A DNA stretch of 64,000 nt from Heyndrickxia sp050281185 (GCF_050281185.1 NZ_JBNNWS010000013.1:1-64000); one strand, 5' to 3'; shown: positions 52,515 to 61,576, counted from the first letter of the stretch. Notes: generated by a model not told the origin, from the sequence alone. Translations and numbers: made by a program.

Positions 52515-52604
52515 TAATCAAACATAATTTTTTTATGAAGATCATTAGCATTTTGCCCATTTTGACATAAACTATATGGACTTATGCCTGAGGAGGGGAT
52601 ATGA

Positions 52605-53747
52605 GTGAAGATCCATATTGTTCAAAAAGGCGATACCCTTTGGAATATTGCTAAAAAATATGGTGTAAATTACGAAGAATTAAAGAAGATGAATGCCCAA
52701 TTATCAAATCCGGAAATGATAATGCCTGGTATGAAAATAAAAGTACCTACTACGGGAGGAACGATTAAAAAGGAAATGGGGCACCAACATAAGGAAGTAC
52801 CAAAAGCTGTACCACCCAAGGCAGTACACCCATATAAGGAAGTACCAACACCTGTACTTCCTGTACAAAAGGAGATTATAAAAGAGATGCCAAAAGAAAA
52901 AATAGTTGAAAAAAAAGAAACAATCTATACTCCTATTATGCCACAACCAGCTATCCCTGAAATTGACATTAATAACTACTATTCAATGAATATGTCACAA
53001 ATGCAGGCACAAATGCAAGCACCTTCACCATTACCGGCTGAACAAGAAGTTCTAATTCCAGTTCAAGGGGAGTGTTATGAGATGTATCCAAGTTTACCTC
53101 ATATGCCTATCGGTGGCCCTGTTTCATATCAAACACCATACAGTTATCAAGCACCGATGGGTCAATATCCAATGCCGCAATATCAAAGTCCAACTGTTGG
53201 ATATGGGACCCCTGCTATGCCATATGTATCACCTGAACAATATTCGCCATATCAACAAACACAATATATGCCACAAGCATATGGAACCTATCCAACAATG
53301 GCACCGGCACATGGTGGATGGGGGCACGACGATTTTGAATCATCATCATCTTCTTTACCAATGATGTCTAGCCCTGCAATGCAGCCCGGAGGTTATTATC
53401 CAGCGCCAGATGGTCAGTATACCGGTATGCAGCCAATGACGTATCCTAATGTATATCAAGGTCAATATCCGCCAGCACAAGGAGGTCAGTACACTACTAT
53501 TCCAGGTATGCCTTATGTTCCATTCCGTCAACAAGCTCAACAAGGACAAAACATGAATTATCAAGAAATGAGACATGATAATCAACAGCCTTATGGACAT
53601 CAACTTGCACAATATCCGCCTGGATATTATCAAGGATATCCACAAGGTGTACCAAATAGTCCTTATTATCAATATGGCCAGGGATATCCAGCCTATCCAG
53701 GAGGATATCAATTACCTCGCAAAGAAAATTGTGATGATTGTGAATAG
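52605..53747 (+). CDS. safA: Spore coat assembly protein SafA
   Basis: 380 residues. An N-terminal LysM domain (about 2-48, IHIVQKGDTLWNIAKKYGV) targets the cortex and contacts SpoVID. After a P/K-rich linker, the rest (about 130-375) is a low-complexity Y/P/Q/G/M-rich region with repeated QYP and GYP units, ending CDDCE. SafA scaffolds the inner coat. GTG 52605 follows GAGGAGGGG. The Tyr-rich tail fits the oxidative cross-linking known for SafA. A CotS-like gene overlaps its end by 14 bp. Confidence 0.92.
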   Translation: MKIHIVQKGDTLWNIAKKYGVNYEELKKMNAQLSNPEMIMPGMKIKVPTTGGTIKKEMGHQHKEVPKAVPPKAVHPYKEVPTPVLPVQKEIIKEMPKEKIVEKKETIYTPIMPQPAIPEIDINNYYSMNMSQMQAQMQAPSPLPAEQEVLIPVQGECYEMYPSLPHMPIGGPVSYQTPYSYQAPMGQYPMPQYQSPTVGYGTPAMPYVSPEQYSPYQQTQYMPQAYGTYPTMAPAHGGWGHDDFESSSSSLPMMSSPAMQPGGYYPAPDGQYTGMQPMTYPNVYQGQYPPAQGGQYTTIPGMPYVPFRQQAQQGQNMNYQEMRHDNQQPYGHQLAQYPPGYYQGYPQGVPNSPYYQYGQGYPAYPGGYQLPRKENCDDCE

Positions 53748-54708
53748 AAGCAGATTTGGAGACGGATTAGAAGATCGTCTCCTTCTTTATTTATCAGCTT
53801 TTACCGGAGAAGTATTTAAAAGTGTCAAAAAAATTAAAACGGGCATTTGGATTTGTTTTACTAGTGAGCGGGAATGGATATTGAAAGAGTTTTCTTCCAT
53901 AACGAAAATGAATAATCAAATAAGTTTTATTGATCATTTATTTAAGTACGGTTTTCATTTTACTTATAAGTTCCATCCGATCCATCGTGAAAAAATCTTC
54001 TTTTTTGAGAATAAAATATTTGGATTAATTGAATATATTAAAAAGGAATACTCATTTACATATCAAACATCTCAAGAAAGAAATGAAGCCTTGATATTAT
54101 TAGATCATTTTCATAAAACAACAGCAATGTTCCTAAATGAGTTTGAATCAAAACTTCAAATATTTGATCAAATTCGAAAGTGGGAAATTCGATTAAATGA
54201 GTTTATAGTTAATATTCCACTGGTTAAGAAATTTATCCAGCCCTATTATATAGAAGTTTATTTAGAATGGGCAAAATGGTCTTTTGCAAATATGAAGAAG
54301 CATCAGGCATATTTCAATAAAAAGCCTAATTGTATTATTCATGGTGATGTTGCGCACCATAACTTCCTAATAGGGAAAAATCAGCAATTATATATAATTG
54401 ATTTCGATTTAATTCATTTGGCTTTGCCAAACATAGATTATTTACAATTTTCAAATCGAATTTTACCTAATATATCATGGTCATGTAATGAATTATATCG
54501 ATATGAAATATTAAAAGAGTATTTAAAAGATAAGCCTTTTTTATTTGCATTAGTTTTTCCGACAGATATATTAAGGGAATGGAATCGCTATATTAAATGG
54601 ATAAATAATAGTAAAGATGATGGGTATTTAAAATATTTAGACAAAATTACAATTAAACAATTTAAACAAAGACAAACTTTTGTAAATGAAGTAATAAAAA
54701 GGATTTGA
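53734..54708 (+). CDS. CotS/APH-like kinase-fold protein with intact catalytic motifs
   Basis: 324 residues with an aminoglycoside-phosphotransferase fold related to the CotS spore coat group. The catalytic loop is complete: His203-Gly204-Asp205...Asn210 and the metal motif D223-F-D225. It may therefore be an active kinase, unlike YsxE. It overlaps safA by 14 bp and is probably cotranscribed, which suggests a coat role, but the substrate is unknown. The start is uncertain: GTG 53731, ATG 53734 and GTG 53740 are all in frame and none has a strong ribosome-binding site, so coupled translation is likely. Confidence 0.82.
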   Translation: MIVNRSRFGDGLEDRLLLYLSAFTGEVFKSVKKIKTGIWICFTSEREWILKEFSSITKMNNQISFIDHLFKYGFHFTYKFHPIHREKIFFFENKIFGLIEYIKKEYSFTYQTSQERNEALILLDHFHKTTAMFLNEFESKLQIFDQIRKWEIRLNEFIVNIPLVKKFIQPYYIEVYLEWAKWSFANMKKHQAYFNKKPNCIIHGDVAHHNFLIGKNQQLYIIDFDLIHLALPNIDYLQFSNRILPNISWSCNELYRYEILKEYLKDKPFLFALVFPTDILREWNRYIKWINNSKDDGYLKYLDKITIKQFKQRQTFVNEVIKRI

Positions 54709-54715
54709 TAATCTG

Positions 54716-54860
54716 TGTTCAAAAAGGAGGACAAAAAGAGCCGAGAAGTTCAAGGAAGCGCAGTCTCTGAGCACCGGAACGTATGCTTTTAATACGTGAG
54801 GAGCGGAGGAGCAAGCTGACGCCGAAATTCGACAGCTATTTTTCCCGGACTTTTTGAACA
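54716..54860. repeat. 145-bp intergenic element with terminal inverted repeats
   Basis: The ends TGTTCAAAAAG and CTTTTTGAACA are perfect 11-bp inverted repeats. Internal inverted repeats include ACGTAT / ATACGT and AGCTGACGCCGAAATTCGACAGCT-like pairing. Its GC content is visibly higher than the surroundings and no protein is encoded. I have a general memory of similar sequences in Bacillaceae intergenic regions, so a MITE-like or structured repeat is likely. Confidence 0.7.
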
Positions 54861-54981
54861 ACCTTCAAAAAGGGATATTTAGGGGATACATCCAACTAGT
54901 ATTAGAATAGAATGATCTACGCCTCACAAACTATTAGTGAGCATTTTTTGCTCGATGCCTAATGTTAGGAGGAGTATTGGT

Positions 54982-55701
54982 TTGCAAAAAAAACTTATAG
55001 TCCCTATTTCGATTCTAGTGATCAGTGGTTTGGCAGGCTGCAGCCAGGATCAAAATGCAAAATATAATCAAACCAAAAATCAATTCCAACCGGTTGGATA
55101 TTATACAAATGATGTAAATGTGGTTGATCATGATGGACCAATGACTGAGCTGATGGATTATTCCTTTGGTCGGGTAGATAATATTAAAAATAATAATTAC
55201 TTTCTTCCATCAGGGCAAAAGAGTGATTATGATCGCCATATTAACTCACCATTAGACGAATATAATTCAAATAATTTTGGTGTTAACCGAAATAGGCATC
55301 TCCGGGATATTAATTATCATGGACATTTAAATAAAAGAAATGCCAGAGGCAAATCTTCATATTATACAGCTTATGAAGGCAGATTAGCCGAAAGAATTTC
55401 ACAGAAAGCAGCATCAGTAGCAAATGTGTCTAATGCACGTACCATTATTGATGGAGATAAAATATTGGTATCCCTTGTCCTGAAGAAGGATAAAAATGTA
55501 AAAAAAACAAAATTAGCGGTAGAACAAGCTGTTTATCCTTATATACGGGATCGAAAATATTTTATTACTTCTGATATAGGGACATATTATCGTGTACGTG
55601 ATTTAGATAATGATTTAAAAGATGGTGGTCCTCGAGATAAAATTAAATTAGATGTTCATGATCTGATGCAATCGCAAAATATAAAACGTAATCAACAATA
55701 A
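54982..55701 (+). CDS. coxA: YhcN/YlaJ-family sporulation lipoprotein (CoxA-like)
   Basis: 239 residues. The signal peptide ends in LAGC (lipidated Cys about 20). A low-complexity N/D/Y/H-rich region (about 25-125) precedes the YhcN/YlaJ domain (about 130-225, LAERISQKAASVANVSNARTII...YFITSDIGTYYRVRDL). By position after safA it corresponds to B. subtilis CoxA (YrbB), a spore cortex-associated protein, although this one is longer. I chose TTG 54982 with AGGAGGAG 6 bp upstream; the open frame upstream to 54937 would spoil the signal peptide. Confidence 0.85.
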   Translation: MQKKLIVPISILVISGLAGCSQDQNAKYNQTKNQFQPVGYYTNDVNVVDHDGPMTELMDYSFGRVDNIKNNNYFLPSGQKSDYDRHINSPLDEYNSNNFGVNRNRHLRDINYHGHLNKRNARGKSSYYTAYEGRLAERISQKAASVANVSNARTIIDGDKILVSLVLKKDKNVKKTKLAVEQAVYPYIRDRKYFITSDIGTYYRVRDLDNDLKDGGPRDKIKLDVHDLMQSQNIKRNQQ

Positions 55702-55706
55702 AATTC

Positions 55707-55750
55707 CAATCATTGGGAGTTATTTCTTTCTCCCGATGATTGTCATTTGT
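55707..55750 (+). terminator. Probable terminator after the coxA-like gene
   Basis: CAATCATTGGGAG / CTCCCGATGATTG stem with a T-rich loop. The following TCATTTGTT is only a weak U tract. Confidence 0.55.
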
Positions 55751-55790
55751 TAGGGAGAATTACTACATATTTTATTTCATTAATAAATTT

Positions 55791-55820
55791 GGATATTCTT
55801 GTGAAAAAAAGGTCACACTA
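55791..55820 (+). promoter_or_regulatory. Putative sigma-G promoter of bofC
   Basis: GGATA at 55791-55795 and CACACTA at 55814-55820 (consensus CATnnTA), spacing 18, 40 bp before the ATG. B. subtilis bofC is forespore-expressed. Confidence 0.45.
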
Positions 55821-55860
55821 TGCATACGAACACATAACCGTATTGTAGAGGTGACAAACT

Positions 55861-56415
55861 ATGAGCTTGATTGTTCGAATCGTCTTCATGTGTGTATTCC
55901 TCTTAGGAGCTTCCTATTTTATATTTTTGCAAGATGATAGCGAACTGGTGCATGAATCAAATAAGAAAACTCATCCGAAGTCAATTGAAGTATTGTCAAC
56001 ATCAAAGCACAAAACGGTAATTTTAGAAAGAGTATATGTAGACGGAGAGGTTAGTGAAGAAATTCTTCATGAAAATGTACTCAAAATTGAAGAATTAAAA
56101 TCAAAGTACAAAAATTGGCAAGTTATTCAAATGGATGAGGAACAAATTGTTTTACAGAAGAAGATGAATGACATATCCCCCTTGCTGAAAGCTAATGGTT
56201 ATTTTGGAATATCTGAGGATGGTACTATATCGATTTTCAATGGAAAACCGAATAATGCTGATATAATTCAGTCGTTTTTTCAAATAGATATAAAAAAATT
56301 AGAAGGAAAGAAGCAAGAAGAACTAAAAAGAGGTATTCCCATCAAATCTAAAAAAGATTTTGACAAAGTATTAGAGGCTTTAAAACGCTATTCTATTCAT
56401 ACGATGAAAGAGTAA
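55861..56415 (+). CDS. bofC: Intercompartmental signalling factor BofC
   Basis: 184 residues with an N-terminal signal/anchor (about 4-22) and a secreted two-domain body. BofC is made in the forespore, crosses to the intermembrane space and delays SpoIVB autoproteolysis, thereby timing SpoIVFB activation and sigma-K release. GAGGTGAC precedes ATG 55861. Position upstream of ruvA is as in B. subtilis, although other genes usually in between are missing here. Confidence 0.9.
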   Translation: MSLIVRIVFMCVFLLGASYFIFLQDDSELVHESNKKTHPKSIEVLSTSKHKTVILERVYVDGEVSEEILHENVLKIEELKSKYKNWQVIQMDEEQIVLQKKMNDISPLLKANGYFGISEDGTISIFNGKPNNADIIQSFFQIDIKKLEGKKQEELKRGIPIKSKKDFDKVLEALKRYSIHTMKE

Positions 56416-56442
56416 AAAACCGGCTAAAAAAGTCGGTTTTTT
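56416..56442 (+). terminator. Terminator after bofC
   Basis: AAAACCGGCT / AGTCGGTTTT arms and a T6 run, directly after the bofC stop. Confidence 0.8.
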
Positions 56443-56513
56443 GTATGAATTTCTCCATGCTTTTTCAGATTATGGTACAATGTAGGTTAGAAAAAAATGG
56501 GGAGAGAAATAGT

Positions 56514-57119
56514 TTGTACGAATATATAGTTGGAACAGTAGAAATGGTTACCCCAGAATATATTGTTGTTGATAATAATGGCATAGGGTTTCAAATTTTA
56601 ACCCCTAATCCATTTGTCTTTTCAATTAATAGGGAACCGATAAAAATTTACATATATCAGCATGTACGTGAAGATTTAATTGCATTATATGGATTTCATA
56701 CACTTGCGGAAAAGACGTTATTTAAGAAACTATTAAATGTTTCAGGCATCGGTCCAAAAGGTGCATTAGCCATTCTTGCATTCGGCGAACCTACACAAGT
56801 CATCGAGGCTATCGAAAACGAAAATGAAACGTTTTTAACGAAGTTTCCGGGTGTAGGGAAAAAAACCGCAAGGCAAATGATACTTGACTTAAAAGGGAAG
56901 CTGCAAGATGTAGTTCCGGATTATTTCCCGAATTTATTCAACCAGGATGAAGTAGAAAAAGTAGCCAAATTTTCTGCTCAATACGAAGAAGCTCTTTTGG
57001 CGCTTAAAGCATTAGGATATTCAGACAAAGAAATTAAGAAAGTATCCCCAGCGCTTCAAAAAGAAAATTTATCAACAGACCAATACATTAAAGTTGCTCT
57101 GAAAAAATTAATGAAATAA
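56514..57119 (+). CDS. ruvA: Holliday junction DNA helicase subunit RuvA
   Basis: Tetrameric junction-binding protein of 201 residues, the same length as in B. subtilis. N-terminal OB fold (YIVGTVEMVTPEYIVVDNNGIG), two helix-hairpin-helix motifs (LLNVSGIGPKGALAIL and FPGVGKKTARQMILDL), and the flexible C-terminal RuvB-binding domain. I chose TTG 56514, with GGGGAGAG 7 bp upstream and a family-like N-terminus; upstream in-frame residues to 56445 overlap the bofC terminator region. Confidence 0.95.
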   Translation: MYEYIVGTVEMVTPEYIVVDNNGIGFQILTPNPFVFSINREPIKIYIYQHVREDLIALYGFHTLAEKTLFKKLLNVSGIGPKGALAILAFGEPTQVIEAIENENETFLTKFPGVGKKTARQMILDLKGKLQDVVPDYFPNLFNQDEVEKVAKFSAQYEEALLALKALGYSDKEIKKVSPALQKENLSTDQYIKVALKKLMK

Positions 57120-57183
57120 TCTATTTTGAACATTCGAGATCCACTGTTATATAAATAATATATCTTCTAAGGGAGGAAGTTGA

Positions 57184-58185
57184 ATGGAAGATAGAGTGGT
57201 ATCAGGGGAAGCAAGTGAACTGGAACAATCCTTTGAACAAAGTTTACGACCACAAAGACTGGTCCAGTACATTGGACAAGAAAAAGTAAAAAGTAATTTA
57301 GCGATTTTTATTGAAGCCGCAAAACAAAGACATGAAACATTAGATCATGTATTATTATATGGACCGCCAGGATTAGGCAAAACAACATTAGCAGTGGTTA
57401 TTGCTAATGAAATGGGAGTAAATGTTAGAACAACCTCAGGCCCGGCTATTGAACGTCCAGGAGATTTAGCTGCGATTCTTACGGCACTAGAGCCAGGGGA
57501 TGTCCTTTTTATCGATGAAATCCATCGTTTACCGCGTTCCATCGAAGAAATTCTTTACCCAGCGATGGAGGATTTTTGTTTAGATATTGTTATCGGCAAA
57601 GGACCAAGTGCTAGATCTGTTCGATTAGATTTACCTCCCTTTACCCTAGTTGGAGCGACTACTAGAGCTGGTGCTATTTCAGCTCCATTAAGGGATCGAT
57701 TTGGAGTATTATGTAGATTGGAATATTATAATGAAAAGCAGTTAACAGATATTGTTATAAGGACTGCGGAAATATTAAATACTGAAATTGAACAAATTGG
57801 TGCAGCAGAAATAGCAAAAAGATCACGAGGGACTCCAAGGATAGCCAATCGATTATTACGCCGTGTTCGTGATTTTGCTCAAATAAAAGGAAATGGTGTG
57901 ATTACAAAGTCATTAGCCGATCACTCCCTTGAATTATTACAAGTGGATCGTTTAGGACTTGATCATATTGACCATAAATTATTAATGGGAATCATTGAGA
58001 AATTTCGCGGCGGACCAGTAGGGATTGAAACGATCGCAGCAAGTATAGGAGAAGAGGCTGAAACGATCGAAGATGTTTATGAGCCGTATTTATTACAGAT
58101 TGGTTTTCTACAGCGTACACCTAGAGGAAGAGTGGTAACTAATCTAGTCTATCATCATTTTCAATTGGAGGCTCCTGCCACATGA
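57184..58185 (+). CDS. ruvB: Holliday junction DNA helicase subunit RuvB
   Basis: AAA+ motor of branch migration, 333 residues. Walker A GPPGLGKT at 60-67, Walker B with DEIH at 111-114, arginine-finger region and C-terminal winged helix (FIGFLQRTPRGR-like block). ATG 57184 follows GGGAGG. It overlaps the next small gene by 4 bp. Confidence 0.97.
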   Translation: MEDRVVSGEASELEQSFEQSLRPQRLVQYIGQEKVKSNLAIFIEAAKQRHETLDHVLLYGPPGLGKTTLAVVIANEMGVNVRTTSGPAIERPGDLAAILTALEPGDVLFIDEIHRLPRSIEEILYPAMEDFCLDIVIGKGPSARSVRLDLPPFTLVGATTRAGAISAPLRDRFGVLCRLEYYNEKQLTDIVIRTAEILNTEIEQIGAAEIAKRSRGTPRIANRLLRRVRDFAQIKGNGVITKSLADHSLELLQVDRLGLDHIDHKLLMGIIEKFRGGPVGIETIAASIGEEAETIEDVYEPYLLQIGFLQRTPRGRVVTNLVYHHFQLEAPAT

Positions 58186-58388
58186 CTGGTATCGGAAAGA
58201 TGCTGATGACAGCTGGTGCGTTCATTTTTCTTATCGGCCTTATTATGCAATTTGTTAAAATAGGCAAATTACCTGGAGATATATTAATAAAAAAGGGGAA
58301 TACAACATTTTATTTCCCGTTAATGACTTCTATAATATTAAGTGTTGTTTTATCAGTAATTTTTTATATCGTCAATCGTTTTAAATAA
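58182..58388 (+). CDS. DUF2905 small membrane protein
   Basis: 68 residues with two transmembrane segments (about 8-25 and 43-64) and the family linker GKLPGDILIKKGNTTFYFP between them. Function unknown. The start overlaps the ruvB stop (ATGA), so coupled expression is likely. The gene is commonly found between ruvB and queA in Bacillales. Confidence 0.9.
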   Translation: MTGIGKMLMTAGAFIFLIGLIMQFVKIGKLPGDILIKKGNTTFYFPLMTSIILSVVLSVIFYIVNRFK

Positions 58389-58418
58389 AGACCAAAAAAA
58401 CAAGCGAAGGTGACATCA

Positions 58419-59447
58419 TTGAAAGTAGATTTTTTTGATTTTTATTTACCAGAATCTTTAATTGCCCAAACTCCATTGAAAAATCGTTCAGACAGTCGAT
58501 TAATGGTTTTAAATAAAGAATCGGGTGAATTACAGCACACTATTTTTAAAAATATAACTGAATATCTTAAACCTGGTGATTGTTTAGTATTAAATGATAC
58601 AAAGGTATTGCCGGCAAGATTGTTCGGGATAAAAGAGGACACCGGTGCCAAAATAGAGGTTCTGCTGCTAAAACAATTAGAAGGGGATCAGTGGGAAACC
58701 CTCGTTAAACCAGCAAAAAGAATTAAAGTAGGCACGGAAATAGTATTTGGTGATGGAATGCTTAAAGCTGTCTGTATAGAAGAAAAGGAACATGGCGGCA
58801 GAATTCTTCAATTTCAATATGAAGGAATTTTTTATGAGGTGTTAGATGCCCTTGGTGAAATGCCTTTACCTCCGTATATAAAGGAACAATTAGAAGACCG
58901 AGACAGATACCAAACAGTATATGCTAAAGAAACTGGATCGGCGGCTGCTCCAACAGCTGGCTTGCATTTTACAGAAGAATTACTAGATGAATTAAAAAAA
59001 ATGGGTGTCCATATTACTTTCCTTACATTACATGTCGGGCTTGGAACTTTTCGTCCAGTAAGTGTCGAAGAAGTGAATGAACACACAATGCATGCTGAAT
59101 TCTATCAAGTATCAGAAGATACGGCACAGCTAATTAATCAAGTGAAAAAACAAGGTGGCAGAATTATATCTGTTGGCACGACTTCAACAAGGACTTTAGA
59201 AACAATTGCAAGTTTAAATAATGGACAAATTGTTGCTTCAAGCGGCTGGACAGATATCTTCATTTTCCCTGGCTACGAATTTAAAGGGATTGATGGAATG
59301 ATCACGAATTTTCATTTACCAAAATCCACTTTAATTATGCTTGTAAGTGCATTAGCTGGAAGGGAACATGTCATACATGCATATGAAGAAGCTGTAAAAG
59401 AAGAATATCGATTTTTTAGTTTTGGAGATGCAATGTTAATCATTTAG
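58419..59447 (+). CDS. queA: S-adenosylmethionine:tRNA ribosyltransferase-isomerase
   Basis: Transfers and isomerises the ribosyl group of SAM to 7-aminomethyl-7-deazaguanine in tRNA, forming epoxyqueuosine. 342 residues, the same as B. subtilis QueA. Conserved blocks: LVLNDTKVLPARLFG, EMPLPPYIKE, GSAAAPTAGLHFTEELL and TTSTRTLET. The start is TTG 58419 with GAAGGTGA 5 bp upstream. It is followed by tgt, which inserts the preQ1 base that QueA modifies. Confidence 0.95.
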   Translation: MKVDFFDFYLPESLIAQTPLKNRSDSRLMVLNKESGELQHTIFKNITEYLKPGDCLVLNDTKVLPARLFGIKEDTGAKIEVLLLKQLEGDQWETLVKPAKRIKVGTEIVFGDGMLKAVCIEEKEHGGRILQFQYEGIFYEVLDALGEMPLPPYIKEQLEDRDRYQTVYAKETGSAAAPTAGLHFTEELLDELKKMGVHITFLTLHVGLGTFRPVSVEEVNEHTMHAEFYQVSEDTAQLINQVKKQGGRIISVGTTSTRTLETIASLNNGQIVASSGWTDIFIFPGYEFKGIDGMITNFHLPKSTLIMLVSALAGREHVIHAYEEAVKEEYRFFSFGDAMLII

Positions 59448-59479
59448 TTTCTAGTATATTTCTAATAATTTCGTTTATA

Positions 59480-59556
59480 TTGATAAAATCAGCTGTATGG
59501 TATGCGTGAAGCGATTTTTTTACGTAGTAATACCTAGCTGCACGCGTACCATACAG
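59480..59556. repeat. Palindromic intergenic hairpin repeat, copy 2
   Basis: The arms CTGTATGGTATGCGTG (59493-59508) and CACGCGTACCATACAG (59541-59556) pair over 16 bp with one G-T. The loop holds CGATTTTTTTACGTAGTAA. The same architecture is at 38769-38842. It occupies the queA-tgt gap, which otherwise holds nothing I can name. Confidence 0.8.
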
Positions 59557-59663
59557 CGTTGTAATATCGGTTTGAGGTTAAAAAGGGAATTAGGTATTAA
59601 AAAAATCCGCTCACATGCCTATCTCTTCCTAGCTGGCCTCTGAATAAGAAGGGAGAATCATCT

Positions 59664-60803
59664 TTGACTGCAATTAAATATGAGTTAATAAAAACATGTA
59701 AACAAACGGGTGCACGACTTGGGAAAATCCATACACCACATGGTTCATACGATACGCCAATGTTTATGCCTGTTGGTACATTGGCTACTGTAAAAACAAT
59801 GTCACCTGAAGAATTAAAGGAAATCGGTTCTGGAATTATATTAAGTAATACATACCATCTCTGGCTCAGACCAGGTCATGAAATCGTAAAGGAAGCCGGT
59901 GGACTGCACAAGTTTATGAATTGGGATCAAGCCATTTTAACCGATTCCGGTGGGTTTCAAGTATTTAGTTTAAGTGATTTTCGGAAAATAGAAGAGGAAG
60001 GTGTATTTTTCCGCAATCATTTAAATGGAGATAAACTATTTCTTTCACCGGAAAAATCGATGGAAATTCAAAATGCATTAGGTTCTGACATTATGATGGC
60101 ATTTGATGAATGTCCACCTTTTCCTGCAACACATGAATATATGAAAAAATCTGTTGAAAGAACATCTCGTTGGGCAGAGCGTTGTTTAAAAGCTCATACA
60201 AGAACAGAAGACCAAGGATTATTTGGTATTGTTCAAGGTGGAGAATACGAGGACTTACGGAAGCTCAGTGCAAAGGATTTAACCTCACTTGATTTTCCAG
60301 GATATGCGGTTGGTGGACTGTCTGTAGGGGAACCAAAAGATGTCATGAACAGAGTACTAGAATTTACAACTCCTTTACTTCCAAACAACAAGCCAAGATA
60401 CCTAATGGGTGTCGGATCACCGGATTCTCTTATTGATGGTGCAATTCGCGGGATTGATATGTTTGATTGTGTCTTGCCAACTAGAATTGGCCGTAATGGG
60501 ACATGCATGACGAGTACCGGAAGATTAGTCGTGAAAAATGCAAAATATGCACGTGATTTCAGGCCGCTCGATGAAAACTGTGACTGCTATACTTGTAAAA
60601 ATTATTCACGAGCATATATTCGCCATTTAATAAAATGTGACGAAACGTTCGGAATTAGGCTTACAACTTACCATAATCTCTATTTTCTGTTACAATTAAT
60701 GCAACAAGTCAGACAAGCCATTAAGGAAGATAGACTTGGTGATTTTAGAGAAGAATTTTTTGAGCAATATGGATTTAATCGTCCGGATGCGAAAAACTTC
60801 TAA
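59664..60803 (+). CDS. tgt: Queuine/preQ1 tRNA-guanine transglycosylase
   Basis: Exchanges guanine 34 in GUN-anticodon tRNAs for preQ1. 379 residues, TIM barrel. Substrate block ILTDSGGFQVFSL with the general-base Asp, nucleophile Asp in the FDCVLPTRIGRNG region, and the zinc site CDCYTCKNYSRAYIRHLIKC plus a downstream His. The start is TTG 59664 with GAAGGGAGA upstream. It is followed by yajC after 21 bp. Confidence 0.96.
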   Translation: MTAIKYELIKTCKQTGARLGKIHTPHGSYDTPMFMPVGTLATVKTMSPEELKEIGSGIILSNTYHLWLRPGHEIVKEAGGLHKFMNWDQAILTDSGGFQVFSLSDFRKIEEEGVFFRNHLNGDKLFLSPEKSMEIQNALGSDIMMAFDECPPFPATHEYMKKSVERTSRWAERCLKAHTRTEDQGLFGIVQGGEYEDLRKLSAKDLTSLDFPGYAVGGLSVGEPKDVMNRVLEFTTPLLPNNKPRYLMGVGSPDSLIDGAIRGIDMFDCVLPTRIGRNGTCMTSTGRLVVKNAKYARDFRPLDENCDCYTCKNYSRAYIRHLIKCDETFGIRLTTYHNLYFLLQLMQQVRQAIKEDRLGDFREEFFEQYGFNRPDAKNF

Positions 60804-60824
60804 ATTGAAAGGGGGGAAATAAAG

Positions 60825-61106
60825 ATGACAAACTTAACTAGTTTATTACCAATCTTATTGATGTTTGTCTTATTTTACTTTTTGCTTATTCGACCGAATC
60901 AAAAGAGACAAAAATCGGTTCAACAAATGCAAAACAATTTGACAAAAGGAGATAAGATTGTCACAATTGGTGGGTTACACGGGACTGTCGATGCAATTGA
61001 TGAAAGACAGATTGTGATCAAATGTGGAGATGGCAGCCGCCTTACATATGATCGTTCTGCGATCCGTGAAGTTGTAGAATCAGTAGCTACACAACACGCT
61101 GAATAA
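60825..61106 (+). CDS. yajC: Preprotein translocase subunit YajC
   Basis: 93 residues: one N-terminal transmembrane helix (about 5-22) and the cytoplasmic motif RPNQKRQKS followed by GDKIVTIGGLHGTV. Accessory to SecDF. ATG 60825 after AAAGGGGGG. Called YrbF in B. subtilis. secDF is not adjacent in this window. Confidence 0.95.
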   Translation: MTNLTSLLPILLMFVLFYFLLIRPNQKRQKSVQQMQNNLTKGDKIVTIGGLHGTVDAIDERQIVIKCGDGSRLTYDRSAIREVVESVATQHAE

Positions 61107-61114
61107 TGGATAAA

Positions 61115-61150
61115 GAAGCATTCCGGCTGGGATGCTTCTTTTATTCTTTC
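61115..61150 (+). terminator. Terminator after yajC
   Basis: GAAGCATTCC / GGGATGCTTC stem with loop GGCT, followed by TTTTATTCTTTC. Confidence 0.8.
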
Positions 61151-61167
61151 AACAATATATAAACCAC

Positions 61168-61576
61168 TTACACTTTCCTAGGTTGATCAGACATAATGTT
61201 AACTCCTAATACCCCGCCCATCATCGCAGTAAGAATATAGCATATATGATAAATCATTTGTTCTGAGGAAAAAATATTTCCGTAGCCTAAATATTGAAAG
61301 AGAAAAATAATGAAAGTATATACAATCCCTGTTATACTCCCCGATACCCAACCTTTTTGTTGTCCCTTTCCTCCGCAAATAAAACCTCCAGTAAATAGAG
61401 CGATAAAGGAAATAATGGTAATAAGTGTGCGAATCGAACTCTCTTGGGTATCTGTATATCTTAAAATGAGTGAAAAAATAAAACTTGAAATTGAAATAAA
61501 TACAAAAATCGTTAAGATCCCATATAAAACACTTGTTGCTAATCTTTTTGCATCGATTTTTAATCTCTCCCTTCAA
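61168..61576 (-). CDS. TIGR04086 (YrzE-like) membrane protein with an unresolved start or a frameshift
   Basis: The minus-strand frame that stops at 61168-61170 encodes a four-helix membrane protein, DAKRLATSVLYGILTIF ... GGFICGGKGQQKGWVSG ... AMMGGVLGVN ... DQPRKV, the pattern of the TIGR04086/YrzE family. That frame has no ATG, GTG or TTG at its N-terminus: a TGA lies just upstream. A TTG at 61576 is one base out of frame and would join it if the five-T run at 61557-61561 (five A on the coding strand) lost one base. Alternatively AAGGGAGAG (61573-61565) could direct a rare ATC start at 61557, 7 nt downstream. Position between yajC and the DUF421 gene fits yrzE. It is either a frameshifted gene, a sequencing error, or a non-canonical start. 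Confidence 0.7.

Noticed and set aside
53355..53711. Hydrophobic minus-strand open frame opposite safA
   Set aside because: Produced by the repetitive Tyr/Pro/Gln codons of SafA read backwards. The apparent membrane protein rich in I/W/S is an artefact.
61199..61576. Minus-strand frame rich in Tyr, Phe and Arg in the yajC-yrbG gap
   Set aside because: It starts at the same TTG as the YrzE-like gene but runs in the wrong frame. The neighbouring frame encodes the recognisable family protein, so the long frame is an out-of-frame continuation.
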